In this document: positions 1 to 8,235 of the stretch, piece after piece
How the letters are laid out: each line of letters starts with the position of its first letter
Position numbering within the stretch: the stretch's first letter is position 1
Origin: Niallia sp052318935
Lineage (GTDB): Bacteria; Bacillota; Bacilli; Bacillales; Cytobacillaceae
Assembly: GCA_052318935.1 (NCBI GenBank)
Contig: JBQRKO010000020.1
Length of the DNA stretch: 64,000 bases
Strand: one strand, 5' to 3'
Program-made: the position numbers and the translations under genes
Notes under the pieces: model-generated
Databases searched by the model: none
The model's input: only the letters and a program-made list of their open reading frames with translations
What the model was told of the DNA's origin: nothing

Positions 1-55
1 TTTTCTTAGTATTCGCTGTTGTGCTTCTTTTTACGCAATAATGAACGATTTATTT

Positions 56-136
56 AGAGGATGTTCAAAAAAGCACCAAATGATAAGCATCGAATCTCTT
101 CGTTGGCTTGCTTCTAATTTATTACCTTTTTGAACA
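56..136. repeat. Family C repeat, copy 1
   Basis: This is an ~82-bp element whose ends are inverted repeats built on TGTTCAAAAA and TTTTTGAACA. The interior, including AATCTCTTCGTTGGCTTGCTT, is almost identical to copies at 19975-20056 and 56618-56825. It lies downstream of ylbE and looks like a small non-autonomous element. No target-site duplication is obvious. Bases 1-55 hold nothing I can assign. Confidence 0.75.
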
Positions 137-169
137 CTAATTTTTATCGATTTTGCTTTTGAAACATTT

Positions 170-409
170 TTAAGAGGACGAATTCATTGCTTGAAACATG
201 CTTATCATCATGGATGCCATCTGTACTCCATTTGAAAACTTCTCTACATGGTGAGGAATTGTTTTTTTATAATATTGTAAGGAAGCAACTTCAAATGATT
301 GCCATTCATTTGGATTCCTATTTAATTCACGATACCATTGGGGCTGTTCTCGAATAAATTGTTGCAATTCTTGATTTTGGGAAATATATTCTTTTATAGA
401 GCGCCTCAT
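170..409 (-). CDS. ylbE: YlbE-like protein
   Basis: A 79-residue hydrophilic protein of the YlbE family, the same length as the B. subtilis protein. It has no signal peptide or membrane segment. The middle is rich in aromatic residues (QPQWYRELNRNPNEW) and the tail in methionine (MASMMISMF). It lies 15 bases downstream of ylbD on the same strand, so the two are probably co-transcribed as in B. subtilis. The function is unknown; the neighbourhood points to a sporulation role. The assignment rests on sequence recognition plus synteny with ylbD and ylbC. Confidence 0.85.
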   Translation of the reverse strand: MRRSIKEYISQNQELQQFIREQPQWYRELNRNPNEWQSFEVASLQYYKKTIPHHVEKFSNGVQMASMMISMFQAMNSSS

Positions 410-424
410 AGTAAAACTCCTTCC

Positions 425-847
425 TTAATCTTTACGAAATGAAAAAGGTCCTGTTGGTTGTTTCTGCCCGCTGTTTTTGGTTGCATTTGTACTTGCAGCA
501 CTACCAGGAGCTAATTGAGAAATCACTCCTTGAATAGTTCCTAGTGCTTGACTTAAATTAGCTATATATCCTTGTAGCTGGTTTTGATCCATGTTTTTTA
601 GTGAATTCATAACAGATGACATCGACATCGTTTTATTCGAGTTATCTGCATCCGTAGGTTGATCTGTTGAAGTTTTGCTATCACGAAAATTATCCCACCG
701 AGCATCTTCTTCTCCTAATAAGTACCAGTCTTCATATAATTCCTGCCAAGTGGCTTTTCCGCTTCTTACTTCTTGAATAATTTTCGGATTGCCTTTCACA
801 AAAGTTTTAAACGCTTCTACAGATGGATGAATTTTTTTCTTTTCCAT
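425..847 (-). CDS. ylbD: YlbD-type putative spore coat protein
   Basis: A 140-residue protein of the YlbD coat family. The N-terminal half has the charged start MEKKKIHPSVEAFKTFVKGNPK and a conserved WQELYEDWYLLGEED region. A serine/methionine/asparagine-rich linker follows, then a C-terminal part with SFRKD at the end. Family members are annotated as putative spore coat proteins from B. subtilis. It is the first gene of a two-gene unit with ylbE. A candidate sigma-K-type promoter lies just upstream, which would fit late mother-cell expression. The coat role is family knowledge and was not tested here. Confidence 0.85.
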   Translation of the reverse strand: MEKKKIHPSVEAFKTFVKGNPKIIQEVRSGKATWQELYEDWYLLGEEDARWDNFRDSKTSTDQPTDADNSNKTMSMSSVMNSLKNMDQNQLQGYIANLSQALGTIQGVISQLAPGSAASTNATKNSGQKQPTGPFSFRKD

Positions 848-882
848 TTATGTTCACCTCTATTTGTTACAGCTGCCTATAC

Positions 883-910
883 TACTATATGACACTATAG
901 TTAAAAATGT
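883..910 (-). promoter_or_regulatory. Candidate sigma-K-type promoter for ylbDE
   Basis: On the minus strand a CATATAGTA box (883-891) matches the sigma-K -10 pattern CATAnnnTA. An AC dinucleotide lies 17 bases upstream (909-910), as expected for the short sigma-K -35 element. The box lies about 35 bases before the ylbD start. The match is short, so this is a moderate call supported mainly by the coat-protein context. Confidence 0.4.
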
Positions 911-993
911 GTATTGTGTATTCTATTCATATCCTCTGCCATTTTATACACAGCAGCTCATATGGAAACTCGTCCATCTCAATCATTATAAAA

Positions 994-1205
994 GGCTCTT
1001 TTCGTATAGATTGTTGTTATTTTACCCCGCAGCCTGAAAACACTTCGCTTTCCGCGGACGAGCGCCGAGCCGCATCAATGCTATGCTCCTGTGGGGTCTC
1101 GTCTTTCTCGCTTTTTCCGCAGGAGTCTACGTGTATTCAGGCTGTTCAGTGCTTTAGCCATATTTATTATTTTATTCAAAAACAACAAACTTTTAGAAAA
1201 CAGCC
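994..1205 (-). repeat. Family A mobile hairpin element, copy A1
   Basis: A ~212-bp element. Its ends are inverted repeats (GGCTcTTTTC at the left, GAAAACAGCC at the right). It is flanked by an exact 8-bp direct repeat TTATAAAA (986-993 and 1206-1213), a target-site duplication. The core holds the family motifs CTCCTGTGGGG and CGCAGGAGTCTACGTG within a long imperfect palindrome. It is in reverse orientation relative to copies A2, A4, A5 and A6. Short open frames across it are products of the repeat. Confidence 0.85.
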
Positions 1206-1367
1206 TTATAAAAAGAAATAAGAACAGATTCTAACCTAAATAAAGGCGACACTCCGACCTCTTTTCCATAAAAAAACTGCCCTAAATATTTAACCCTTAT
1301 TCCTTGTTTTCAAGAACTATTGCATTCTCTCAAACAATCGATTAGGTGTAAACTTAAGACAGCTTTT

Positions 1368-2429
1368 CTACCATTTCTCTATAAAATTTTGCGTGTAATA
1401 TTTTTTATATACTCCTACTCCCAAATGTGTAAAATCTTTATTCAACAAACAGTCCCGATGACCTTTGCTGTTCAACCAACCTTCTATTACCGCACCTGCA
1501 TCTGTATAGCCTGCTGCAATGTTTTCACCAGCAACCTGATAAAACACATCGCCTTTTTTTAACCTTGCTTCTAAGTCACCATATTTTTCAGAGGTATGAG
1601 AAAAAGTTTTTGTTTCAAACATATCTATACTATGCCCGAGCGCCACTTTTGCTGTTGACTTGTCCCATTGAACTTCGTTTAATTTAAATCGTTTACGCAG
1701 AACATTTGTCATATCTAAAATTTGCTGTTCGTTTCCTTTTTCAACCGCTTCAACATCTTCTACTGCTGAAGCTGTTTCAACTAATTCCCCTCTGTACACT
1801 AGTTCATATGGCCGAAGCTGTAATAATGTTTTCGCATCCATATACCTTACACTTGATAATGTTCCTGTAAATTTATCAAAATAAAATTGTGCATAAAAAT
1901 CACCTATACGAATAAGCGGACGATTGTTTATTTCGTCTTCAGATAGTTCAAAGCGATAAGAAGAGCCTTCATAATTTAAGCTAATATTTGTTTCAATCGG
2001 CGTTTTTGTATAAATATCGCCTACTTCTTGTCCAATTTTATATGGGGAAATATTAACATTTTCACCGATAGCATAGATCGTAACAACTTTTTGATCATGT
2101 ACGCCAACTTGAAAATATTCGCTATCCTTTTTATTATAAATCCACCAGTCATAATCATAAGAAGAGGGATCTATCCTCGTGGGCTTTCCGTATTCTTTTT
2201 CTAGTTTTTTTACATTCTTACCGAGCAAGCTTCCTAAACCTTCTGCCGGTACCGGTAGGCTTTTATTCACACTGGCAGATTTTTCAGCAAGCGTAGTACT
2301 TTCTTTTGCGAGATTTTTTCCATCTCTTATGAGTACATCTGCATTTTCATTTTTATCTGTTATATTCAAATAAAAACCAACAGCAATTAATATAGAAATA
2401 ATAACTAATATTCTAATAAAAGTTTTCAG
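1368..2429 (-). CDS. ylbC: YlbC, CAP/SCP-domain protein with N-terminal membrane anchor
   Basis: The mature part carries a C-terminal CAP (SCP/PR-1-like) domain in roughly the last 115 residues, with LGHSIDMF, FSHTSE, AGENIAAGY and GHRDCLLN blocks. The region before it has the repeated CAP-associated sequence seen in YlbC. No ATG, GTG or TTG gives a complete N-terminus: the first usual start (TTG, 2369) would cut off a hydrophobic segment, FIRILVIISILIAVGFYL, that is open in the same frame. That segment begins just after a CTG codon at 2429, seven bases from a perfect AGGAGG (2437-2442). I therefore place the start at CTG, giving about 353 residues and an N-terminal anchor or signal. A sequencing error is the alternative. 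CAP proteins of spore formers are often exported or spore-associated. Confidence 0.75.
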   Translation of the reverse strand: MKTFIRILVIISILIAVGFYLNITDKNENADVLIRDGKNLAKESTTLAEKSASVNKSLPVPAEGLGSLLGKNVKKLEKEYGKPTRIDPSSYDYDWWIYNKKDSEYFQVGVHDQKVVTIYAIGENVNISPYKIGQEVGDIYTKTPIETNISLNYEGSSYRFELSEDEINNRPLIRIGDFYAQFYFDKFTGTLSSVRYMDAKTLLQLRPYELVYRGELVETASAVEDVEAVEKGNEQQILDMTNVLRKRFKLNEVQWDKSTAKVALGHSIDMFETKTFSHTSEKYGDLEARLKKGDVFYQVAGENIAAGYTDAGAVIEGWLNSKGHRDCLLNKDFTHLGVGVYKKYYTQNFIEKW

Positions 2430-2537
2430 AGGCTATCCTCCTCTCTCGTATTATCTCTACTATTATATGTTCATTATAGACTATTTAGTATAACGTTCTA
2501 GAAAATTATTTTTAGTAGTGGATAAGAGCATAATGAC

Positions 2538-3005
2538 TTAAAAACCTAAAATAGCTTTTATGACAGATGTTGTTTCTCCCCCACGATAAATTACATATAA
2601 TAATAAATAGACAGCAACACCTGTTATAGCAGTAAAAAACCAGATAATACTCGTAATTGGTCCAAGTTTGCGATGCTTTGCATACTGTTTTTTATACCCG
2701 GTTATTAACATAATAATCCCTAGCACCGCTCCAATAGTTGCCAGGTTAATATGAAATATAAGAAAAATCGTATAATATATTTTTATATCATCTGGACCGC
2801 CAAATGACGTGTTGCCGATAAATATAGTTCTGGATGCATAAATGATAAAAAAGATGACTGCAAATATCGCTGCAAACATCATGACTTTTTGATGTGCTTG
2901 TATTTTCTTTTTTAAGATTAAATTCCAACCAATTGCGACAAAAACTGCGCTTAACACGATAAAAAACGTACTGATGGTTGGTAAAATTGGCAGTGAAAAT
3001 TCCAT
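2538..3005 (-). CDS. DUF420 (YozB-like) membrane protein
   Basis: A 155-residue integral membrane protein with four to five hydrophobic helices, matching the DUF420/YozB family. In many Bacillus genomes this family sits beside the caa3 cytochrome oxidase genes (ctaC-G). Here it lies downstream of ctaB with no ctaC-G between. The ATG at 3005 is preferred because GAGAGG lies 8 bases before it; an ATG six bases earlier is too close to the ribosome site. Histidines in the helices (for example in FHINLA) are typical of the family and might bind a metal or haem, but the biochemical role is not established. Confidence 0.75.
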   Translation of the reverse strand: MEFSLPILPTISTFFIVLSAVFVAIGWNLILKKKIQAHQKVMMFAAIFAVIFFIIYASRTIFIGNTSFGGPDDIKIYYTIFLIFHINLATIGAVLGIIMLITGYKKQYAKHRKLGPITSIIWFFTAITGVAVYLLLYVIYRGGETTSVIKAILGF

Positions 3006-3184
3006 AAACATAACCTCTCAACATTTAATAATTTAATAAGTGAACTTCCTTATATAGAATAAACTTTCATCCACTTGGAATAATAATAGTGAGCTTACCA
3101 TTCTCTCCCTTTATAAAGTGTTTTTTAAAAAATAGCAAGAAGAACAATGCATTTAGGCATCATTCTTCTTTTATTCTATCGTTT

Positions 3185-4105
3185 CTAAAAGAGCGTAACA
3201 AGGACCATTGCTGCAAACAAAATAGTCATATGTTGAATGGAGTAGACAAACATTGCTGTTGCCCACTTTATTTCATCGTTCTTTTTACTAGCAAAAATTC
3301 CTGTTATAATCCAGCCGATATTTAATAAAGTCGCGAGAATTAAAAAAGGAACTCCAAGTGATGTTAATAAAAACGGCAGCGGTATAAGCGCAACAATCCA
3401 TGCATACGTATGTTTTTTTGTGACATGAAATCCTTTTACTACTGGAAGCATCGGGATTCCTGCTGCTCTATATTCTTCTACTCTTCTGATCGCTAATGCA
3501 TAAAAATGCGGCGGCTGCCAAACAAACATAATCAAAAATAAACTCCATGCCATTATATCTAAGCTTGGATCAATTGCTGCCCAGCCAATTAACGGCGGAA
3601 CCGCTCCTGAAAAGCTGCCAATTACAGTATTGGACACAAGTTTTCTTTTCGACCACATCGTGTATACGACAACGTAACTAAAGGCACCAACCAGCGCAAT
3701 AACTGTTGCTGTAATCGTAGTTAATAATAACAGGGCTGTTCCCAACGCAATAAAACCGAAGCCTAAAATCGCCACTTTCTTTGCATTTATCTTTCCAGTT
3801 ACAGTCGGTCTTGCTTTTGTCCTTTCCATTAAAGGATCAATATCACGGTCAATATAATTATTTAATGCACAAGATCCAGCAATAATTAAGGCTGACCCAA
3901 TAAGCGTATAGAAAATAGTATCTATATTTAATAAGAACTTTTCTCCAGAGAAGTGAAGCGCTAGCCACAAACCGGTAAACACTGTAATTAAATTAGAATT
4001 AACAATGCCGATTTTAATTAATGCTAAAAAATCCTTCCATGCAGATGTTTCTTGCAAATTTCCCCCATTTATTTGAGCTTCTGAATAAGCCCTTGAATTC
4101 GCCAT
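3185..4105 (-). CDS. ctaB: Protoheme IX farnesyltransferase
   Basis: UbiA-superfamily prenyltransferase of 306 residues that converts haem B to haem O for terminal oxidases, in the cytoplasmic membrane. The polyprenyl-diphosphate site NNYIDRDIDPLMERTKARP is present near residues 90-108, and the second conserved region contains YTMWSKRK. About nine hydrophobic helices follow. The start is ATG 4105 behind GGGAGGG; the open frame extends 12 codons further but without a ribosome site. CtaA (haem A synthase) and the oxidase subunits that normally flank it are absent from this window, so they must be encoded elsewhere if haem A is made. Confidence 0.95.
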   Translation of the reverse strand: MANSRAYSEAQINGGNLQETSAWKDFLALIKIGIVNSNLITVFTGLWLALHFSGEKFLLNIDTIFYTLIGSALIIAGSCALNNYIDRDIDPLMERTKARPTVTGKINAKKVAILGFGFIALGTALLLLTTITATVIALVGAFSYVVVYTMWSKRKLVSNTVIGSFSGAVPPLIGWAAIDPSLDIMAWSLFLIMFVWQPPHFYALAIRRVEEYRAAGIPMLPVVKGFHVTKKHTYAWIVALIPLPFLLTSLGVPFLILATLLNIGWIITGIFASKKNDEIKWATAMFVYSIQHMTILFAAMVLVTLF

Positions 4106-4386
4106 AGTTTTTTCCCTCCCTTTTCTATAAAAACATGGCATTACAAAACAAACAACGAATATTCTCCGGTAAGTCTATTCACTTGTGCCGATTTTCACAA
4201 TTAACATTATAGGGATGTTAAAAAACATCCCTTCTGTAATTAAACCATATTTTTTATTATTTTTCTCCATCTTTTTTTCAAAAAGTTATCTTCATGAATC
4301 AATCATATGGAAATTTTTTGAAACACTTGGATAAATCAACACATGCATAATACTTTCTTACAAAATTTTCAAAAAGACACTCTTAT

Positions 4387-5481
4387 TTAAGAGTTACGTT
4401 TTAATATATTTTTACGAATCATCTCTACGATCATCAACAAAAACGGAAGAACTACCGCAAATATAGGAAATATATATTTTAACACAAATTCACCTTGCAT
4501 AAAGTGATGTTCAATATCTTCCGCCATGAATATAGAGGTTACACAAATGATGACGCCGAGCGGAATGACAAGTTTGTTTTTTGATACGTTGAATAAATCT
4601 GCACAACCAATTAAAGCAGCATAGAAAAAAACGGCAACTTTAAAGAAATCATTTATGATTAAACTAACTTCTACAAAAGCATCTAACCGTTGGATAAACC
4701 CTCCAACTTGAATCTGCTGCATCATCGATAAAAAAGGAAATATTAACTGTTTTAGTTTGATTAACCCAAGAACAGATATTTCAAGAAAGACGACAGCAGA
4801 TAAAATAACACCACTACAAATAATAGCCGTTATTCCAATTTTAAAACCTGCTTTTCGATTATTTAAATACGGAAGAATCATCGTAAAACCAATTATTTCT
4901 CCAAAAGGAAACATCACTGTTTGCTTATAAACAGAAGAAAATATCGGTTTCCACCCATTTTCTAATATAGGTAATACATGATCAACATCCACTACATTAG
5001 AGAGCATCAAAAATAAGGGTGCTAAAGTTCCTGTAAACAAAAAGAATAGGAAATACAATTCTCCAGTTCGAGCCAACACTTCAATTCCCCTGTATAAAGC
5101 ATAACTAATCACCATCATTAGGATAATGCTAAGAACAGAAATAGGGGTTTCATCATATGAAAGTGCTAATAACTCTACACCATCTCGCAAGTCTCTCGCA
5201 GCTCCATATAAAAAAAAGAGAATGTATAATATTGCTATTAGTAATCCGATGTACTTTCCAAAAATAATTCTAACATATCCAGTTAAGAGCAATTGCGGAA
5301 AATGACTATAAAGATAAGCATACATACAGAATATCAAGATTCCCCCAACCATGCCAGTTAGTATTGCAATCCAAGCATCTTGTTTTGCATCTAATCCTAA
5401 AGGAACCATGATCGCCGTACCTAATTCAAACAAAATGATGAGACAAAATAATTGAAAAGAAGTTATTTTTGCGGATTCCAT
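4387..5481 (-). CDS. Spore germinant receptor B subunit (GerAB-type), third copy
   Basis: A 364-residue protein of the GerAB/ArcD/ProY spore germination permease family with about ten membrane helices. B subunits sit in the inner spore membrane and carry the germinant-binding pocket. This is the last gene of the ger operon and is clearly more divergent from the other two B genes (5557-6648 and 6954-8054) than those are from each other, for example lacking their shared IMPETPIQ and MGTR motifs. ATG 5481 is chosen over ATG 5484 for spacing from GAGGTGA. A weak palindrome ACTCTTAAATAAGAGT plus a T-rich stretch just downstream (about 4370-4395) may end the operon. Confidence 0.9.
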   Translation of the reverse strand: MESAKITSFQLFCLIILFELGTAIMVPLGLDAKQDAWIAILTGMVGGILIFCMYAYLYSHFPQLLLTGYVRIIFGKYIGLLIAILYILFFLYGAARDLRDGVELLALSYDETPISVLSIILMMVISYALYRGIEVLARTGELYFLFFLFTGTLAPLFLMLSNVVDVDHVLPILENGWKPIFSSVYKQTVMFPFGEIIGFTMILPYLNNRKAGFKIGITAIICSGVILSAVVFLEISVLGLIKLKQLIFPFLSMMQQIQVGGFIQRLDAFVEVSLIINDFFKVAVFFYAALIGCADLFNVSKNKLVIPLGVIICVTSIFMAEDIEHHFMQGEFVLKYIFPIFAVVLPFLLMIVEMIRKNILKRNS

Positions 5482-5556
5482 CATCTCACCTCATTTTCCA
5501 AATTTAAATAAGTGATTTTAGGCAGAACAGCTAGCAATAAATTTTATTCTTCCAAC

Positions 5557-6648
5557 TTATCCCTTTATTTTCCGAACAGCCGCTACTCCCAACAATAACA
5601 GCGGAACAAAAAATCCGAGCGTTATCGCATGAGGTGTCCATATTTTGAAAACAACGGTAAGGTCATACACAATATCTGGACTGATTACAAGAGAAAGGAC
5701 AATAAGAATCATCCCTAAAGGGAAGACAAGTATCCGATAATCGTTCAGTTTTAAAGTTTGAGCCAAACTTAAAGTAGACGCATAAAAGCAAACAGTCAGT
5801 TTAAAAAATATCGCAATAAACCACATACCAGCCATAATTGCTTCTATCCTTTGCAAAAAATCACCTACATTTATTTTTTTTGCCAAAACATAGCTTGGAT
5901 ATAAATTTCTCGTCGTTAGATCTGCTCCTATCACAAGAATAGCCAGAGCAGTTAATACGATTAGAACCGCTCCCCCAAGCCAAGTTCCTCTTCGAAAAGC
6001 CTGCCCAGCTTCTTTTGAGCGATTGACATAGGGGAAAATCATTAAAAAAACAACCAACTCAAGAAAAGGAAAACCAGTAAGAAAAAGGATAGCTCTTAAA
6101 ATCGGCTTCATTCCATCTTCAAGAACTGGTTGAATATTTTGCAGCTTTATCTGAGGAGAAGTAAAGCAGACAAGAAAAATAAAAAGGACTATAAACCATG
6201 GGAATAAAAGTTCTGCTGCACGTGCAAAAGGCTCAATTCCCATGCGCGTTCCCATCATCACAACAATAAGAAAGATTATATGAATAGATTGAATCGGCGT
6301 TTCCGGCATGATTTGTGTCGTCATAAAATCTCCTATATTGCGTAGAACTAACGCAGCAAGAAGAAACGGAAAAGTAAAGAACAGTAGAGCAATGACTTTT
6401 CCTATCCATTTTCCAAGTATTTTTTCGCTATACTCAACTAACGTCATATCAGAATATCTATTTCCTAGTGTTTGATACAACCACGTTAATAACACCCCTA
6501 CTACCACTCCAAAAATAGCTGCAAGCCAAGCATCTTGTTTTGATTCAGAAGCAACCATAGATGGGGCCAATAAAAGGGAGCTTCCAGTTGTAAACATAAA
6601 TACTAATACTGTAAATTGTTTACTTTCAATCTTCCCTTTTTCTAGCAT
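5557..6648 (-). CDS. Spore germinant receptor B subunit (GerAB-type), second copy
   Basis: A 363-residue GerAB-family permease, about ten helices, inner spore membrane. It is a close paralogue of the gene at 6954-8054: both begin MLE-GKI-S-Q, share SEK-LGKW-GK, IMPETPIQ-I-IIF and MGTR-G-E-F-R-AEL-FPW, and end VAAVRKI. The shared features indicate duplication inside the operon. It lies 16 bases downstream of the small gene at 6665-6898. Several B subunits in one operon can allow one A/C scaffold to respond to different germinants; that is known for some Bacillus receptors and inferred here. Confidence 0.92.
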   Translation of the reverse strand: MLEKGKIESKQFTVLVFMFTTGSSLLLAPSMVASESKQDAWLAAIFGVVVGVLLTWLYQTLGNRYSDMTLVEYSEKILGKWIGKVIALLFFTFPFLLAALVLRNIGDFMTTQIMPETPIQSIHIIFLIVVMMGTRMGIEPFARAAELLFPWFIVLFIFLVCFTSPQIKLQNIQPVLEDGMKPILRAILFLTGFPFLELVVFLMIFPYVNRSKEAGQAFRRGTWLGGAVLIVLTALAILVIGADLTTRNLYPSYVLAKKINVGDFLQRIEAIMAGMWFIAIFFKLTVCFYASTLSLAQTLKLNDYRILVFPLGMILIVLSLVISPDIVYDLTVVFKIWTPHAITLGFFVPLLLLGVAAVRKIKG

Positions 6649-6664
6649 TCTTTTCTCCTTCTTT

Positions 6665-6898
6665 CTACTTCAATAAACCGAATAGAAAATCACTAAAGGG
6701 CTTATACACAGCACCAATCCAGTTTAAAGGGTTCGGAATATTCATCTGCAAACCCTCCGCAATGCTTAAACCAGTTCCAAAAAGGAGAAGTATTGAAAAT
6801 ACCCAAATTTCCTTTGTTAACCCTTTTCTCAAAAGCGGCGGAACTTCGATAAGTGCAATTACGATAGATACTAGAAGAATTCCTATCGTTACTAGCAT
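6665..6898 (-). CDS. Small membrane protein of ger operon (D-type subunit)
   Basis: A 77-residue protein with two predicted membrane helices (about residues 2-20 and 32-48) and an amphipathic C-terminus ending FSDFLFGLLK. Small two-helix proteins of this kind are encoded in many ger operons as an extra D subunit that modulates receptor activity. It lies between the first and second B genes. A degraded second copy lies at about 8070-8230, upstream of the first B gene, so the unit D-B appears to have been duplicated. An alternative frame of similar length at this spot is a shadow. Confidence 0.8.
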   Translation of the reverse strand: MLVTIGILLVSIVIALIEVPPLLRKGLTKEIWVFSILLLFGTGLSIAEGLQMNIPNPLNWIGAVYKPFSDFLFGLLK

Positions 6899-6953
6899 AT
6901 GAATTAACTCCTTTCCTTCCTCTAAGAAGGATTGTCTTACTGTCCATACATGC

Positions 6954-8054
6954 CTATTTCAAAGGTAAACGGATTTTTCGAACTGCAGCTACACCCAACA
7001 AAAGCAGTGGAAGAACAAGACCATACGTTAAAGCATAAGATGTCCATATCCGAGAACTAAAAAAATAAAAATATACAATATTTTGGAATGATAAAAGTGT
7101 GAAAACAATTAAAATAATTCCAAAAGGAAAAACTAGCACTCGATAATCCTTCAGTTCTAATATTTGTGCAATCCCTAAAATAAATGCATAAAAACAGATT
7201 AGTAACTTAAAGAAAATTGAAATAAACCAAATGCCAGCCAATATGATTTCAATACGTGTTACAAAGTTGGCAAGATTAATTTTTTTAGCTAAAGAAAAAG
7301 TAGAGTAAATATTTCTAGAAGTTTGCTCCGCACCCAGTACCGAAATCGATAAAAATGTAATGAGGATCGTCACAATTCCGCCAATGAGTGTTCCTAAAAA
7401 AAGTGCTTTTCCCGCTCCTTTTTTTTGATTGATAAAAGGAAATAGCATTAAAAATATGATTAGTTCTAAATAAAGAATGCCGATAAACTGATAATTTGCC
7501 TTTAATATTGTCTTGCTATTCGCCTCCAATACCGGTTGTATATTAGCTATTTCGATTTTAGGTGAAATAGCTAGACATAAAATAAAAATACCAATCATGA
7601 TCCAAGGAAAAAAAAGTTCAGCAGAGCGTGTAAATGTTTCGAGTCCAAGTCTTGTTCCCATGATAATAGTAGCCATAAAGATGATGTAGATAGCTTGTAT
7701 CGGAGTTTCCGGCATAATAGCAGTTGTAAGAAAGTTTCCAATTAAATTCAGCAAAAATGGACAAATCAGAAAAAAGTAGCTCATAAAAAGTAATGATACT
7801 ATTTTACCTACCCATTTCCCCAACACTTTTTCGCTTATCTGAACTAAAGTAAATTCGGGAAATAGTTTACCTAATCCATTATATAAAAGGACAAATAATA
7901 GCCCTATTGCAACTCCAAATATGCTAGCGACCCAACCATCTTGTTGTGCAGTAAAGGCAAAAGAACCTGGCGCAAGTAAAATAGTCGTTCCAATATTGAA
8001 TAAGATGACAAGAACCATTAGTTGACGTGATGAAATTTTACCGTTCTCTAGCAT
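6954..8054 (-). CDS. Spore germinant receptor B subunit (GerAB-type), first copy
   Basis: A 366-residue GerAB-family permease with about ten hydrophobic helices, placed first among the three B genes after the C gene and the decayed D copy. Strong similarity to the gene at 5557-6648 runs along its length (see that entry), while the third B gene is more distant. Conserved blocks include IMPETPIQAIYIIF, MGTRLGLETFTRSAEL and INLANFVTRIE. Co-transcription with the A and C genes is inferred from spacing and strand. Expression in the forespore would be expected from the family, but I could not find a convincing sigma-G promoter. Confidence 0.92.
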   Translation of the reverse strand: MLENGKISSRQLMVLVILFNIGTTILLAPGSFAFTAQQDGWVASIFGVAIGLLFVLLYNGLGKLFPEFTLVQISEKVLGKWVGKIVSLLFMSYFFLICPFLLNLIGNFLTTAIMPETPIQAIYIIFMATIIMGTRLGLETFTRSAELFFPWIMIGIFILCLAISPKIEIANIQPVLEANSKTILKANYQFIGILYLELIIFLMLFPFINQKKGAGKALFLGTLIGGIVTILITFLSISVLGAEQTSRNIYSTFSLAKKINLANFVTRIEIILAGIWFISIFFKLLICFYAFILGIAQILELKDYRVLVFPFGIILIVFTLLSFQNIVYFYFFSSRIWTSYALTYGLVLPLLLLGVAAVRKIRLPLK

Positions 8055-8069
8055 CTTTTTTCACCTATC

Positions 8070-8232
8070 TTCTTATTTTCATAAATCGAATAGAATATCA
8101 TGAACAGCTTATACATAACAGCGATTCCATCTAAAGAGTTCAGAATATCTTTATCTAAGCAGTCCCCTTATTCTTTTTCAAAAGAGGAGTAAGATCGAAA
8201 GTGCCAAGCGTCCCTATAATTATCTCTATACG
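8070..8232 (-). pseudogene. Decayed duplicate of the small ger D gene
   Basis: Between the C gene and the first B gene lies a stretch that aligns with the small gene at 6665-6898. Both contain AATCGAATAGAA/AACCGAATAGAA, a shared CAGCTTATACA/GGGCTTATACA, AAGAGTTCAGAATAT/AAGGGTTCGGAATAT and, nearer the 5' end, TTTTTCAAAAGAGGAG/TTTTCTCAAAAGCGGCG. About 70 bases of the middle are missing and no continuous frame remains. I read it as the relic of a D gene duplicated together with a B gene. Boundaries are approximate. Confidence 0.75.
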
Positions 8233-8235
8233 ATT

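Noticed and set aside
3..41. Plus-strand tail FLVFAVVLLFTQ-stop at the window edge
   Set aside because: It looks like the end of a membrane protein, but only twelve codons are visible, too little to support a gene.
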